The notes under the pieces were generated by a model, which searched no databases, was not told the DNA's origin, and worked only from the letters and a program-made list of their open reading frames with translations. 64,000 nucleotides of DNA from Lachnospiraceae bacterium (GTDB lineage: Bacteria > Bacillota > Clostridia > Lachnospirales > Lachnospiraceae). The position numbers were made by a program, and so were the translations under genes. This document shows, piece by piece, positions 43,497-54,452 of this stretch. Location of the stretch: the NCBI GenBank assembly GCA_017470985.1, contig JAFUXA010000012.1, positions 112,684 to 176,683 of the forward strand. Direction: 5' to 3'. Each line of letters opens with the position of its first letter. Positions within the stretch are counted from its first letter, which is position 1.

Positions 43497-46472
43497 ATGA
43501 ATTACAAGATTAATACTACAAACTATTACACTAAGGAGATTTTTGAGATCAATAAGCTTCCTGCAAGAAGCTATTTCATTCCATTTGAGAATCGCTCACA
43601 GGCAGATGCGGTTGGAATTCTGGAGAAGAGATATTCTTCTTCCAAGGTTAGAGTGCTAAATGGCGATTGGGATTTCGTATTTTATCATAATCCAAATGAC
43701 ATGCCTGTTGATTTCAACACAGATGAGATTACATTTGACAAAATCAAGGTGCCTGGATGTTGGCAGATGCAGGGCTATGATAGACCTTTCTATCTGAATT
43801 CAAGATTTCCATTTCCTTGTAAGCCACCAGTGATTCCTACAACAGAGCCTGTGGGTAAGGTATTCTGCTGGCTGGGAACAGACTGTGGAGCAGGTCCACA
43901 TTACGCTCGCCCACAGAACGAATATAACTTCGTAGGTGTGTATAGACACAATATCCATATGGATGATGTATCCAAGATTTATACATTGAGTTTCCTTGGA
44001 GTTATGAGTTGTCTGGATTTATATCTCAATGGAGAGTATGTAGGATATTCAGAGGGAGCACATAATACTGCAGAGTTCGATTTGACAGGTAAGCTTCATG
44101 AGGGTGACAATGAAATTGTATGTGTGATTCGCAGATGGAGTACAGCTTCTTACTTAGAGTGCCAGGATATGTTCAGACATAATGGAATCTTTAGAGATGT
44201 GCTTCTCTATGAGAGTGAAAATGATGACGTGCGTGATTTCGCATTTGAACCTGCATACAATAATGGCAGATATGATGCCAAGCTTACCATAGATTGTTAT
44301 GGAGATACAGAAGTATCTGTGAAACTTCAAAGCCGTGCAGGTGATGCCAGAACATTGGATATATCTGAGAAGGTTCAGACAACTAATGGCAAGGCTGTAA
44401 TAGATTTCAAGGATATGGATGTGACAGAGTGGAATGCAGAAGTTCCAACTCTTTATGATTTGTATATTGAGACACCACATGGTTGTATCAAGACAGCTGT
44501 GGGATTTAAGAGAGTAGAGATAGAAGGTAAATTATTTAAAATAAACGGCAGACTTGTAAAGCTTCATGGTGTAAATCATCATGACACATCTGCTGATACA
44601 GGCTTTACCATGTCTCCGGAACTTATGAAAAAGGATGTGGAACTGTGTAAGGAATTCAATGTGGATACAGTGAGAACTTCTCATTATCCACCGGATCCTA
44701 CATTCCTTGAATTGTGTGATGAGTATGGTTTATATATTGTAGATGAGGCTGATATTGAGACACACGGATGCTTCAATCAGAAGTTGCCACCAATGTATGA
44801 TCCTAATTACAATATTATATCTCGTGATCTTACATGGAAGGATCATTATGTAGACAGAGCGGTTCGTATGTATAGAAGAGATGTGAACCATCCTGCCATC
44901 ATTATGTGGAGTCTGGGAAATGAGTCCGGTGGATTCGAGTGCCAGGATGCAATGTACGATTTCTTCAAGAGCGTATCTACATTGCCAATACATTATGAGG
45001 GAGCAATTCATTCCAAGAGAGAAGCTTATGATGTTGGCAGTGAGATGTATCCTACTCCGGAACATGTGCATAACATAGGGGCAAACATCCCTGACAAGAA
45101 GATTAAGTCGAGATTATATGACAGACCTTATTTCATGTGTGAGTACGCACATGCCATGGGAGTGGGCCCTGGTGGAATAGAGGATTACTGGCGAGAGATT
45201 TATGCCTATGATAATCTCATGGGTGGATGTATCTGGGAAATGATTGATCATGCAATCCATGAGAAAGATGGAAGATATACTTACGGCGGTGATCATAATG
45301 AGTATGAGCACGATAGTAACTTCTGTGTAGATGGTTTGTTCTTCCCTGATAGAACTCCTTCTACAGGTGCTCATTTGATGAAATATACCTATCGTCCAAT
45401 TAGAGTAAGCAGGGTTGGAGATAGTAAATATGAATTCTTTAATACAACAGGATTCACATCGGGAGACGAGTTCGAATTACATTTCACATGGAATGATGGA
45501 ACAGAAGTTGTAAAGACTGTAGATGTGAAACCTCTGGAGAAGGTAGTTCTTGACATGACAGCTGACTATGTTGAGAAGCATAGTGAGGATGAGTTTGTAA
45601 CCATTAGATGCATCAAGAAATCAAGCGGAGAAGAGGTATCTGTGGAGCAGCTTGTTATTAACGAGAAGGTAGAGGCTGAACCTATTGAGAAGAAGCAGCT
45701 TCCTGAGACATTTGAGGTTTCAGATAATGGAGTGGTTACTATGAAGGTTGGAAACCAGGTAATCACTTCTGGCAATCCATATACTATTTTATGGAGAGCT
45801 GCTACAGATAATGATGAGGGATACTTCGCTGATGTGAAGATGAAGAGATTCATTGAGTCTACCACTGTAGTAAAGAGTGTGGAGCAGGATGCACACAAGA
45901 TAGTAGTTGTAAGTGAGATTTCCGGTAAAGGATTCAAATCTCAGGTGACAGATGTATATGAGAATACTAATAAGGGAATTCTGGTTACATCTAAGCTTCA
46001 TACATTGAAGGGCAAGAAGAATTATGGTAGATTCGGCAAGGCTTTCAAGATGGATGAATCTTTTGATAATATTAATTATTATGGAAGAAATGGTGAATCA
46101 TATAATGATATGAAAGATCATACACAGATTGAAAATGTAACATGTAAAGTCTGCGATATGATAGAGCCATATGTTAAACCACAGGAAAGTGGAAATAGAA
46201 TGGATACCAGATTTGTGACAGTTGATAATGGTAATGATAAGATTACATTTACAGCTGTAAACAAAGCTTTTGAGCTGGGTGTGAAACCTTATTCAGATGT
46301 GGAATTAAAGGATATGAAGCACCGTGAGGACGAGGTTAGAACAGGAACATATGTGACCATATCAGCATTCCAGGCAGGTATTGGTTCTGCAAGTTGTGGA
46401 CCAGCTTGTTCCGAAGATTGCCGCTATCCAATGACCAGGGATTATGAATTGCAATTCCTGATTCAATTCTAA
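43497..46472 (+). CDS. lacZ: Beta-galactosidase, GH2 (LacZ type)
   Basis: A 991-residue cytoplasmic beta-galactosidase of the LacZ five-domain layout: N-terminal jelly roll (VPGCWQMQGYDRPFY), immunoglobulin-like domains, the TIM barrel, and a C-terminal beta-sandwich of the Bgal small-chain type (FGKAFKMDESFDNINYYGR region). The acid/base is Glu 476 in SLGNESGG and the nucleophile Glu 549 in MCEYAHAMG. There is no signal peptide, so it acts on lactose or galactosides brought in by a transporter. No lac permease is adjacent; the GPH symporter at 13762 is one conceivable source. AGAGGGG precedes the ATG. Confidence 0.95.
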   Translation: MNYKINTTNYYTKEIFEINKLPARSYFIPFENRSQADAVGILEKRYSSSKVRVLNGDWDFVFYHNPNDMPVDFNTDEITFDKIKVPGCWQMQGYDRPFYLNSRFPFPCKPPVIPTTEPVGKVFCWLGTDCGAGPHYARPQNEYNFVGVYRHNIHMDDVSKIYTLSFLGVMSCLDLYLNGEYVGYSEGAHNTAEFDLTGKLHEGDNEIVCVIRRWSTASYLECQDMFRHNGIFRDVLLYESENDDVRDFAFEPAYNNGRYDAKLTIDCYGDTEVSVKLQSRAGDARTLDISEKVQTTNGKAVIDFKDMDVTEWNAEVPTLYDLYIETPHGCIKTAVGFKRVEIEGKLFKINGRLVKLHGVNHHDTSADTGFTMSPELMKKDVELCKEFNVDTVRTSHYPPDPTFLELCDEYGLYIVDEADIETHGCFNQKLPPMYDPNYNIISRDLTWKDHYVDRAVRMYRRDVNHPAIIMWSLGNESGGFECQDAMYDFFKSVSTLPIHYEGAIHSKREAYDVGSEMYPTPEHVHNIGANIPDKKIKSRLYDRPYFMCEYAHAMGVGPGGIEDYWREIYAYDNLMGGCIWEMIDHAIHEKDGRYTYGGDHNEYEHDSNFCVDGLFFPDRTPSTGAHLMKYTYRPIRVSRVGDSKYEFFNTTGFTSGDEFELHFTWNDGTEVVKTVDVKPLEKVVLDMTADYVEKHSEDEFVTIRCIKKSSGEEVSVEQLVINEKVEAEPIEKKQLPETFEVSDNGVVTMKVGNQVITSGNPYTILWRAATDNDEGYFADVKMKRFIESTTVVKSVEQDAHKIVVVSEISGKGFKSQVTDVYENTNKGILVTSKLHTLKGKKNYGRFGKAFKMDESFDNINYYGRNGESYNDMKDHTQIENVTCKVCDMIEPYVKPQESGNRMDTRFVTVDNGNDKITFTAVNKAFELGVKPYSDVELKDMKHREDEVRTGTYVTISAFQAGIGSASCGPACSEDCRYPMTRDYELQFLIQF

Positions 46473-46494
46473 AAATATAGTTCATGCGAAATAA

Positions 46495-46514
46495 TTACAT
46501 GTGACTTTACATGT
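46495..46514. repeat. Short direct repeat TTACATGT before the large GGDEF/EAL gene
   Basis: TTACATGT at 46495 and 46507, 12 bases apart, in the 56-base gap before the start codon. Each copy contains the palindrome ACATGT. Possible binding site; function unknown. Confidence 0.35.
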
Positions 46515-46528
46515 TGGGGGGCAGTGTT

Positions 46529-49500
46529 ATGAACAGATATGATATTACTAAGTTTGACTTGGAGAAAAAATATATTCAGAACAGCCCGGCAGAAATGCCG
46601 GGAGGCTTTCTTGTGTACAGAGCAGACGACATTGGCGAGATTCTCTATGCCAATGTCGCTTTGCTTAATATCTATGGATGTAAGACTACTGCAGAATTTA
46701 TGCAATTGACTGGAGGAGTTTTCTCAGGGATGGTTCATCCCGATGACCGCGAAGCTGTATTGGACAAAATAAATGGACAGATTCTATCTGATGAAGGTCG
46801 ATATGATCAGGTGAATTATAGAATCTGTACATTGTCAGGAAAAGAATTATATGTAGCTGACTATGGCAAGCTTGTACATGACCCGGAATATGGGGATTTA
46901 TTCTATGTATTTATCACTACCAGCAGAAGCAGATTGGACGGATTGACCGGTTTGCTGATGGATTGGTATTTCCTTGAAGTTGCAAAGGATGCGCTGGATG
47001 TAATGTACAAAGCAGGACATCTGCCGGTTATATTAAGTTTCGATTTCATTGGAATGAAAGGCTTTAATGGAAAATACGGACGAGAGGAAGGGGACAAACT
47101 ATTAATTCAGTTTGCCAATCTTATAGCTGAGAAATTCACCAATGGCAGATGTTCCAGATTTGGTGAGGATCATTTCTATGCTTTTACCGATTCCAGAAAT
47201 ATAGAGAAGCGTCTAAATGAGTTGATAGTAGAATGCCACGAGTTTAATGGTGGTAGAAATCTTCCGGTGAAGATAGGTATCTGTAAATATATACCAGGGG
47301 TATCTGTATCGACATTATGCGACTGGGCTAATCTGGCATGTGAGTCCAAGAAGAGTTATTATTCATCAGGTTTTGAATGGTTTGATGATGATATGGCCAG
47401 AAATTTTGACAAGAGAGAATATATTCTGTCTCAGATAGATAGAGCCTTGATTGATGGTTCTATTCAGGTATATTATCAGCCGGTTATCAGATCTATGACA
47501 GGAGAGCTGGCAAGTTTTGAAGCTTTGGTCAGATGGCAGGACAAGAGATACGGTATGATTTCTCCGGGTGAATTTATACCGGTTTTGGAAGAAAATGGCT
47601 TGTCTTATAAAGTGGACAGGTTTGTAATAAATCATGTGGCAGCTATGTTACAGGAGAAGATATCTGTAGGAGAGAATGTTGTTCCTATCTCTGTAAACAT
47701 ATCTCAGACAGATTTTGAGATGATGGATCCTGTTGAAGTTTTAGTCAATGCAACGGACGAAAAAAGTGTACCTAGAGGCTTGATGGTTGTAGAGATAACT
47801 GAGACAGCCCTGGTATCAGATAATGGTATTATCAAAAATGCTATAGATAGATTTCATTCCTCTGGATTTGAGGTTTGGATGGATGACTTTGGCAGTGGCT
47901 ATTCTTCTCTAAATGTGTTGAAGGACTATAGCTTTGATGAGATTAAAATCGATATGATTTTCATGAGAAATTTCGATGAGAAGTCCAAAACCATTGTGAA
48001 GGCAGCAGTGAAAATGGCCAAAAGTCTGGGCATACATACTTTGGCAGAGGGTGTTGAGAACAAAGAACAGATTAGTTTCCTTAGAGAGATTGGCTGTGAA
48101 AAAATGCAAGGATATCTATTTGGTAAACCTATGCCGTTAGATGAGGCTATCAGCAATGTTTATGGGCAAAATGTAGGATTTGAAACCAGAGCCCATGCCG
48201 GTTTTTACGATGCTGTAGGACTTAGAAATCTACCGGACGATTTGCCTGTAGCACTATTTCATTTTGCCAATAACCGATTTAAGTTGCTGTATCAAAATGA
48301 GAAATATAAAAAAATCATTACCAGTGATGAAGTTACTGGAGATGAAGCCATTGAATGGAATATGAATTCAAATCAGTCAGGTTTAAGTGTGAAATTCAGA
48401 AACCTGGCTAATAAAGCTTCCGCCAGTAATAAGCGGGAGTCCATGACTTTTGTAGATAGAAACCGGTATTATTATTTCGCTTTTGAGAAGGTGGTTTCCA
48501 AGAGAGATGAAGTTGTCCTGGAAGCGGAGATTCACGAGACTGACTACAGAGATATTGAGAAATTGGAAGGTCTTGATGTAGTATCTAGAAATATAACTAC
48601 AATGTTTGATGCAGTATATTTGATCGATTATGAAAATGATACTGATACTGTAATCTATACTACTTTTGAGAATGAAGAGAGTGGAACTGTATATGAGGGG
48701 GCAGACGCTTTCTATGAGCGAAGTGCCCAGTGGCAGATTTATTATGATGATGTAGATAGATTTAATAATGAGTTTGCTAATAAAACTGCATTTACAAAAT
48801 TGCTAAAAGAGAGTAATCAGGGAAGCTTCAGTGAGCAATTCAGGTTGAAAAACTCTCAGGGCAATTATGGCTGGAAAGAATTTATAGTTATAGCATTGCC
48901 TGAGTCAGGTGGAATGCGCTACCTGGTATGTATCCGACCGGCATATATTGAAGGCCAGGCTGATAAAATGGCTGTTATCAACAGGTTGGTAAATAATCTG
49001 GAAAATATATGTCCTGAGGATTCCGGTAGAAATTATGATTATATTCTTGAAGCTCTTATTCGTGATGCTGATATCAAGATGTTTTGGAAGGATACAGATC
49101 GGAGGTTCACAGGAGCCAGCCAGAGCTTCTTGAACTATTATGGTTTTAAGTCAGAGAAGGATATACTCGGTAAAACAGATGAAGATATAGGCTGGCATAT
49201 CAATGACATTCCTTTTATGGAAATTGAGAAGGATATATTGGAACATGGCAAGGTCTACAAAAATATTCGCGGGGAAAATGTAATAAATGGTGTTCTCCAC
49301 AATATAATGGCATGGAAATTCCCGGTGTATAATGCAGGTAGAATAACCGGCTTGGTGGGCTATTTTATAGATTTGGAGCAGGATATCGGTGAGGAGTCCG
49401 GGCTTCACAAGGTAAGTACAGTAGATGAGGCTACAGGACTTATGAATGTCTATGGCATGCTTCTGTCGGTGATTGGATATGACAACAATTTTCGGGAGAA

Positions 49501-51796
49501 CAGGGAGGACTATGTCTATGCAACATTGCATATTAATGAATATGAATCCATTGTCAGAGACTTTGGAAGTGAAATCGCCCATGGTGTCAAGAAGCATGTA
49601 TCAATTATTTTAAATGAAGTTTTTAACACCGGTGGAAGTATAGCGCATATAAGTAGTGGCGATTTTGCAGTTGCTATTAGAGGAATATCCCAGAATGAAA
49701 TTAGCGAGAAGCTGGTTGAGTGTTGCAGGAGAGTGGAGGATGTTCATACAATCAATGGTCGAAAAGTAAGACTTTCCATGAGATATGGTTTTGCTTTCGG
49801 TTCTGAATATGAAAATGTAAGAGGCGTAGTGAAAACCTCAATGGATCGCTTGGCAGAGATGATCAGTGAAAAGCAGAAATTAATGATTGAAGAGATGGAA
49901 GAATTCGATTTGTATAATGATATTCCATTGCCATTTGCCATTATGCGCTTATGCTATGAAGATGAGGCCGGCGGGCCGAAGAGCGTGCCTACAGATTTGT
50001 CATTTGTCTATGTGAATAGCAGATATTGTGAATTGTCGGGTTATGGTGCGGTAGAGCTTGTCAATAAGCGATACATTGAGATATTTAAAAATACCAATGA
50101 TAAATGGATGCAGTATGGCCAGAGAGCTTCAAGAGGAGAATTGGTAAATGAAAGGGCTTATAGTGCATCATTTGGCGGAGTTGTAGAATTTGTAGCTGCA
50201 CCGGCAATGCGGGTTGGTGAAATGAGTGTGCTGTTCAAAACTATTGATCTCGGAAATAATGACAGGTATCAAAAGGAAACTGAGCTGGATACATATAAGA
50301 TTGTATTCAAATCATGCATGAGACTGGAAAAATATATATATTTTGATGATGTAACCAATCTCGCTCTTGAGGAAATAGGAGAGATGCTTGATGCTGACAG
50401 AACATTTATCATTGAAAAAGTAGATGGTACCGCATCCATTATACATGAGTGGGTTAGGGACAAGCTGATGATAATTCCAAATGGTTCGGGTGAATCAGAC
50501 TTTGTAGAGTTCAATGACTTCATGAAGGCCAGTGAGGAGGATGGACTTATTAAAGTCAATGATGTGCAGGAATTAAGAGAGAAGTATCCTATCATATATA
50601 ATTATTTCAGATCCATGGGGGTATATAACAGCATAATGGCGCCTCTGTATTTGGCAGGAAGTGTCATGGGATATATATGCATTGATAATTATAATTTGGC
50701 TCAGGAATATGATATTAACCTGTTGGTAAAACTTTATGCCAAATATGTATCACGAAAAATTGCCAAGAAAATAGTATACGAAAACAGCAGGGCAAATAAT
50801 GATGAAAAGGATAATGTGAAGACAGTTATATCCAATCATTCTCTGGCGGGAGAACTGGCTAGAGAGATTGCCGACAAGTTCGACTTTAGGAAGCCATTTG
50901 ATGAGACCATGATAAGTGCACTTCAACTTGTTTTGGATAATGTCATGGCCGACAGAGTATATATATTAGAGATTGATAGGGGTATTGTAAATAATATATA
51001 TGAGGTTTGCAAGGATGGAGTTTCAAGTGAGAGGAACTCATTGCAGAATCTGGAGTATGATAAATATTACAAGCCTTGGGAAAATATGCTCAAAGATGAC
51101 AATCTGGTGGTTATTGAAAATGTGGATGTATTGAAGAAAATATCCCATGCAGCTTATGTGACAATTGCAAGGAGAGGAATCAGTCGAATGATAGCAGCTC
51201 CTTATTATTACAATGGCAAGATAATGGGATTTCTCTGTGCTGATAATTATGATGGAAGCTATTATCAGAAAACCAAGAGCATATTACAGATGGTCTCTAA
51301 AGTTATTGGAGCGAGGTGTGTAGCTAACTATTTCCAACAGGTAAATAGTTTCGATGACCTTACAGGAGTACATAATAGAAATGCCATGTTAAATCGTGAG
51401 GATGAGGTGCGACAGTTGAAGGAATCTGTCGGAATTGTATTTGCAGATTTAAATGGTTTAAAGCGTATAAATGATGAGCAAGGACATGAGGCGGGAGACG
51501 ACTTTATACGAAGAACAGCAAATATATTAATTGATATATATGGCAGAGACAACATATTTAGAAGTGGCGGAGACGAGTTCATGGTTATACTTGCAGGATT
51601 GACCCTGGAAGAATTTGAACAATATAAGACTCGATTGAAGGACAGATTGGATGAGGAGCAAGCGCCGGAAGTGGCTGTGGGATTCCAGTGGGATAGTTCA
51701 TCTCAAAATATTGACAAGGTCACCAGTCTGGCTGATAAACATATGTATGAAGACAAGAATCGGTTTTATATTAATCATGAGAGATATAGAACATAA
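46529..51796 (+). CDS. Giant multi-domain c-di-GMP protein: PAS-GGDEF*-EAL-PAS-PAS-GGDEF*-PAS-GAF-GAF-GGDEF
   Basis: A 1755-residue cytoplasmic protein with no membrane helix. Approximate layout: PAS (20-130); degenerate GGDEF (130-290, FGEDHF at the active loop); EAL (300-545) with FEALVRW near 331, VEITETAL, DDFGSGYSSL and AEGVE, catalytic residues apparently intact; two PAS-like regions (690-810, 835-955); second degenerate GGDEF (970-1115, SSGDF); PAS (1135-1245); two GAF domains (1255-1420, 1440-1600); and a canonical GGDEF (1605-1755; GGDEF near 1679; no RxxD). So it has one probable phosphodiesterase and one probable cyclase. GGGGGG is seven bases before the ATG at 46529. Confidence 0.9.
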   Translation: MNRYDITKFDLEKKYIQNSPAEMPGGFLVYRADDIGEILYANVALLNIYGCKTTAEFMQLTGGVFSGMVHPDDREAVLDKINGQILSDEGRYDQVNYRICTLSGKELYVADYGKLVHDPEYGDLFYVFITTSRSRLDGLTGLLMDWYFLEVAKDALDVMYKAGHLPVILSFDFIGMKGFNGKYGREEGDKLLIQFANLIAEKFTNGRCSRFGEDHFYAFTDSRNIEKRLNELIVECHEFNGGRNLPVKIGICKYIPGVSVSTLCDWANLACESKKSYYSSGFEWFDDDMARNFDKREYILSQIDRALIDGSIQVYYQPVIRSMTGELASFEALVRWQDKRYGMISPGEFIPVLEENGLSYKVDRFVINHVAAMLQEKISVGENVVPISVNISQTDFEMMDPVEVLVNATDEKSVPRGLMVVEITETALVSDNGIIKNAIDRFHSSGFEVWMDDFGSGYSSLNVLKDYSFDEIKIDMIFMRNFDEKSKTIVKAAVKMAKSLGIHTLAEGVENKEQISFLREIGCEKMQGYLFGKPMPLDEAISNVYGQNVGFETRAHAGFYDAVGLRNLPDDLPVALFHFANNRFKLLYQNEKYKKIITSDEVTGDEAIEWNMNSNQSGLSVKFRNLANKASASNKRESMTFVDRNRYYYFAFEKVVSKRDEVVLEAEIHETDYRDIEKLEGLDVVSRNITTMFDAVYLIDYENDTDTVIYTTFENEESGTVYEGADAFYERSAQWQIYYDDVDRFNNEFANKTAFTKLLKESNQGSFSEQFRLKNSQGNYGWKEFIVIALPESGGMRYLVCIRPAYIEGQADKMAVINRLVNNLENICPEDSGRNYDYILEALIRDADIKMFWKDTDRRFTGASQSFLNYYGFKSEKDILGKTDEDIGWHINDIPFMEIEKDILEHGKVYKNIRGENVINGVLHNIMAWKFPVYNAGRITGLVGYFIDLEQDIGEESGLHKVSTVDEATGLMNVYGMLLSVIGYDNNFRENREDYVYATLHINEYESIVRDFGSEIAHGVKKHVSIILNEVFNTGGSIAHISSGDFAVAIRGISQNEISEKLVECCRRVEDVHTINGRKVRLSMRYGFAFGSEYENVRGVVKTSMDRLAEMISEKQKLMIEEMEEFDLYNDIPLPFAIMRLCYEDEAGGPKSVPTDLSFVYVNSRYCELSGYGAVELVNKRYIEIFKNTNDKWMQYGQRASRGELVNERAYSASFGGVVEFVAAPAMRVGEMSVLFKTIDLGNNDRYQKETELDTYKIVFKSCMRLEKYIYFDDVTNLALEEIGEMLDADRTFIIEKVDGTASIIHEWVRDKLMIIPNGSGESDFVEFNDFMKASEEDGLIKVNDVQELREKYPIIYNYFRSMGVYNSIMAPLYLAGSVMGYICIDNYNLAQEYDINLLVKLYAKYVSRKIAKKIVYENSRANNDEKDNVKTVISNHSLAGELAREIADKFDFRKPFDETMISALQLVLDNVMADRVYILEIDRGIVNNIYEVCKDGVSSERNSLQNLEYDKYYKPWENMLKDDNLVVIENVDVLKKISHAAYVTIARRGISRMIAAPYYYNGKIMGFLCADNYDGSYYQKTKSILQMVSKVIGARCVANYFQQVNSFDDLTGVHNRNAMLNREDEVRQLKESVGIVFADLNGLKRINDEQGHEAGDDFIRRTANILIDIYGRDNIFRSGGDEFMVILAGLTLEEFEQYKTRLKDRLDEEQAPEVAVGFQWDSSSQNIDKVTSLADKHMYEDKNRFYINHERYRT

Positions 51797-51911
51797 AAAG
51801 CTTTTATTTAAATTAAAAAATAGTATAATAATTTTATATCGTGTTATGAAAAATTGAAAATATTAAAAAACTATCGGGGAGTTATGAGATAAAGACTGGA
51901 GGAAAACTTTA

Positions 51912-53624
51912 ATGGCAGAAAAACAGACAAAGGTGAAAAAAGTAAAGAAAAAAGGAGCAGGAAAGCTTTCAATGTATCTTACATTGATTCTTTTTGCAAT
52001 GATCCCAATGGTTACCTTGGGAGTTATTGTAGGAAGCTTCAGTGCACTCAAGGCAAAGGATGCTATTGAGGATATAACATATGATTATATGCAGGCACTG
52101 GCAGAATCTGAAGGAATGGGAATTGATGATTTGCTTGATACAGGTGATGATGTTATGACTACTGAGGGGTTACAGGATTATTGTGATGATGTTCATTTGG
52201 CTGGAATGCCATCATCATATTGTTATGTTGCAGACCCGGATGGAATCATGTTATATCATCCTACGGCTGAGAAGGTAGGAGAACCTGTTTCAAATGATGT
52301 TATCAAGGGTGTATGCGCTGATTTGAAAAATGGTAAGCGCGATGAGGCTGAGACAATATCATATAATTTCAATGGCTCACGTAAGTTGGCATCATATTAT
52401 GTATCAAGAAATGACAAATATGTATTTGTAGTTTCAGCTGATGCAGCAGATGTTATGGGACCTGTATATCAATTACAGCTTACTATTGTAATTGTATTTG
52501 CAGTATGTGCAGTTTTCTTCATTTTCCTTGTTGGAGTAGTAGGCAAGAAGATTGTAGTTCCAATGGGCACGGTATCTTCAAGCTTAGAGCGTATGGCAGA
52601 AGGAGACCTTCGTGTTGACTTCACTGCTAAGTCCAATATACATGAAATCAAGGCGCTAATTATTGCTGGAAATAAGATGCAACAGGCATTATCAGGTTCA
52701 GTATCTACAATCAAGGGTAATTCAGATCCACTTAGTGGTGCAGTTATAGATGTAGACTCGAAGACAGGTAAGAATGTGGAGGCTATTTCACAGATTTCTA
52801 CTACAATCAACGAGGTTGCTGATACTTCACAGGAAGTTGCAGAGAATGCTCAGACAATGGCAGAGAGAGCTTATGCTCTTGGAGAAAATATTGATGTCTT
52901 ATCTGATAATGTAGAGAGACTCAAAGGCGCTGCAGAAGAAATCGGCAAGGCAAATAGAGACGCAACTCAGTATATGGATACAGTAATGGTTTCAAGTGAT
53001 GAATCTGTTCAGGCAGTTAGAGATATATCTGAGAAGATTTCTGCAACAAATGAAGCTGTTGAAAATATTGCTCAGTGTGTACAGATGATTGAGGATATCT
53101 CTAGTCAGACAAATCTTCTTTCATTAAATGCATCAATAGAAGCTGCCCGTGCCGGTGAGGCTGGTAGAGGATTTGCTGTAGTAGCAGAGGAAATTCGTCA
53201 GTTAGCAGATGATTCAGCAAAATCAGCCAATGAGATTCGTACAATTGTAGAATCTATTACTCAGTTGTCAGGAGAGACAGTTTCTGCTGCAACTCATGTT
53301 GCAGAGATTATTACCAAAGAGCAGGAATATATTGGTGAGACACAGAATAAATTTGCAATTCTCTCAGAATCAGTTGATGTAAGTACAACTGAGATTGCAA
53401 GTATTGGCAGAATGACTACTGAACTTAGTCAGATCAAAACTGAGCTTACCAATGCTACAAGCAATCTGGGAGCAATTTCTGAAGAGCTTGGAGCAAGTGC
53501 ACAGGAAGTTAGTGCTTCATGTGAGCATGTGGCTGCAGCTTGTACAGATACACAGGCTCGTACAGAGGAAATGCGTGCTATTAATGAGAGTTTAAATAGT
53601 GCAGTAGAATTCTTTACAGTATAG
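51912..53624 (+). CDS. Methyl-accepting chemotaxis protein
   Basis: A 570-residue transmembrane chemoreceptor. Helix 1 spans ~22-43, an extracellular single Cache-type sensor covers ~44-190 (with [21 protein letters not shown], the usual Cache ending), helix 2 ~193-215, a HAMP domain follows, and a long coiled-coil signalling domain runs to the end, with the conserved tip [19 protein letters not shown] and [15 protein letters not shown]. It steers flagellar motion through CheA/CheW, which are not in the window. There is no pentapeptide CheR tether. GGAGG precedes the ATG. It follows the giant GGDEF/EAL gene and ends at a terminator. Confidence 0.95.
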   Translation: MAEKQTKVKKVKKKGAGKLSMYLTLILFAMIPMVTLGVIVGSFSALKAKDAIEDITYDYMQALAESEGMGIDDLLDTGDDVMTTEGLQDYCDDVHLAGMPSSYCYVADPDGIMLYHPTAEKVGEPVSNDVIKGVCADLKNGKRDEAETISYNFNGSRKLASYYVSRNDKYVFVVSADAADVMGPVYQLQLTIVIVFAVCAVFFIFLVGVVGKKIVVPMGTVSSSLERMAEGDLRVDFTAKSNIHEIKALIIAGNKMQQALSGSVSTIKGNSDPLSGAVIDVDSKTGKNVEAISQISTTINEVADTSQEVAENAQTMAERAYALGENIDVLSDNVERLKGAAEEIGKANRDATQYMDTVMVSSDESVQAVRDISEKISATNEAVENIAQCVQMIEDISSQTNLLSLNASIEAARAGEAGRGFAVVAEEIRQLADDSAKSANEIRTIVESITQLSGETVSAATHVAEIITKEQEYIGETQNKFAILSESVDVSTTEIASIGRMTTELSQIKTELTNATSNLGAISEELGASAQEVSASCEHVAAACTDTQARTEEMRAINESLNSAVEFFTV

Positions 53625-53659
53625 TAGATTTTGTTAGAACATATTATAAATAGTTTTTG

Positions 53660-53696
53660 ACAGGAAGTGGTTGCATTTTGACTGCTTCCTGTTTTA
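53660..53696 (+). terminator. Intrinsic terminator after the chemoreceptor gene
   Basis: 12-bp stem based on ACAGGAAG/CTTCCTGT plus TGGT/ACTG (G-T pairs included), then TTTTAT. Confidence 0.85.
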
Positions 53697-53735
53697 TATT
53701 TAAGCAATAGTAGTAGAAGAGGTACGTGTATAGGT

Positions 53736-54449
53736 ATGTATAAAATAGCTATAGTGGAAGATGAAAAAGAGTGCCAGTCTGTGTTGGTTGATTATCTGAA
53801 CCAGTATGAAAAGGAACGTGATGTGGCCATTATGCCTAGAATATTTAACGATGGAATAGACATAATGGATGATTATAGTGCAGATTATGATATTATTTTC
53901 CTCGACATTAGAATGAAGCACAAAGATGGAATGAAGACAGCTCAGGAAATCAGACAGGTGGATAATGATGTGATTATTATATTTATTACATCCCTGGCTC
54001 AGTATGCTATTGAGGGATACAAGGTAAATGCCAGCGATTTCATTTTGAAGCCTGTGAAATATAATCAATTGCAGCTCACCTTGGACAAGGCTTTGGAAAC
54101 TATAAAAAAGTGGAAGCGTGAGAAACAGATACTGGTTGTAGATGGAACAGCTAAGCGCAAGATTTCCACAGATGATATATATTATGTTGAAGTTATAGAT
54201 CATGATTTACATTTTCATACCAAGCATGGAGTTATGGTCCAGAAAAATACTACAATGCGTGCAATGGAAGCTGAACTTGTTCCATACAATTTCGCCAGAG
54301 GTAATAATGCTTATACCATAAATCTGAAATATGTAGAACTGGTAAAAGGCGACGAGGTAATGGTAAATGGCAACAGTTTATATATGAGCCGAGGCAGAAA
54401 GAAAGACTTCTTAAGAGCATTGGCGGATTATGTGGGAACAGAGGTATAG
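53736..54449 (+). CDS. LytTR-type response regulator (AgrA/VirR-like)
   Basis: A 237-residue regulator: receiver domain (1-120; acidic pair in IVEDEKE, phospho-acceptor Asp in IIFLDIRM, KPV) and a C-terminal LytTR DNA-binding domain (about 130-237; DDIYYVEVIDHDLHFHTKHG, NFARGNNAYTINLKYVE, MSRGRKKDFLRAL). LytTR proteins bind paired direct repeats. It is followed three bases later by a GHKL histidine kinase, the Agr-like arrangement. No agrB or agrD peptide gene is adjacent, so the signal may not be a peptide. It may control the neighbouring GH3 gene, an inference from position. Confidence 0.92.
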   Translation: MYKIAIVEDEKECQSVLVDYLNQYEKERDVAIMPRIFNDGIDIMDDYSADYDIIFLDIRMKHKDGMKTAQEIRQVDNDVIIIFITSLAQYAIEGYKVNASDFILKPVKYNQLQLTLDKALETIKKWKREKQILVVDGTAKRKISTDDIYYVEVIDHDLHFHTKHGVMVQKNTTMRAMEAELVPYNFARGNNAYTINLKYVELVKGDEVMVNGNSLYMSRGRKKDFLRALADYVGTEV

Positions 54450-54452
54450 ATT

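Noticed and set aside
51797-51911. Sigma-28 (flagellar) promoter for the chemoreceptor
   Set aside because: No TAAA-N15-GCCGATAA match on the plus strand; only a TATAAT at 51824 with a poor -35.
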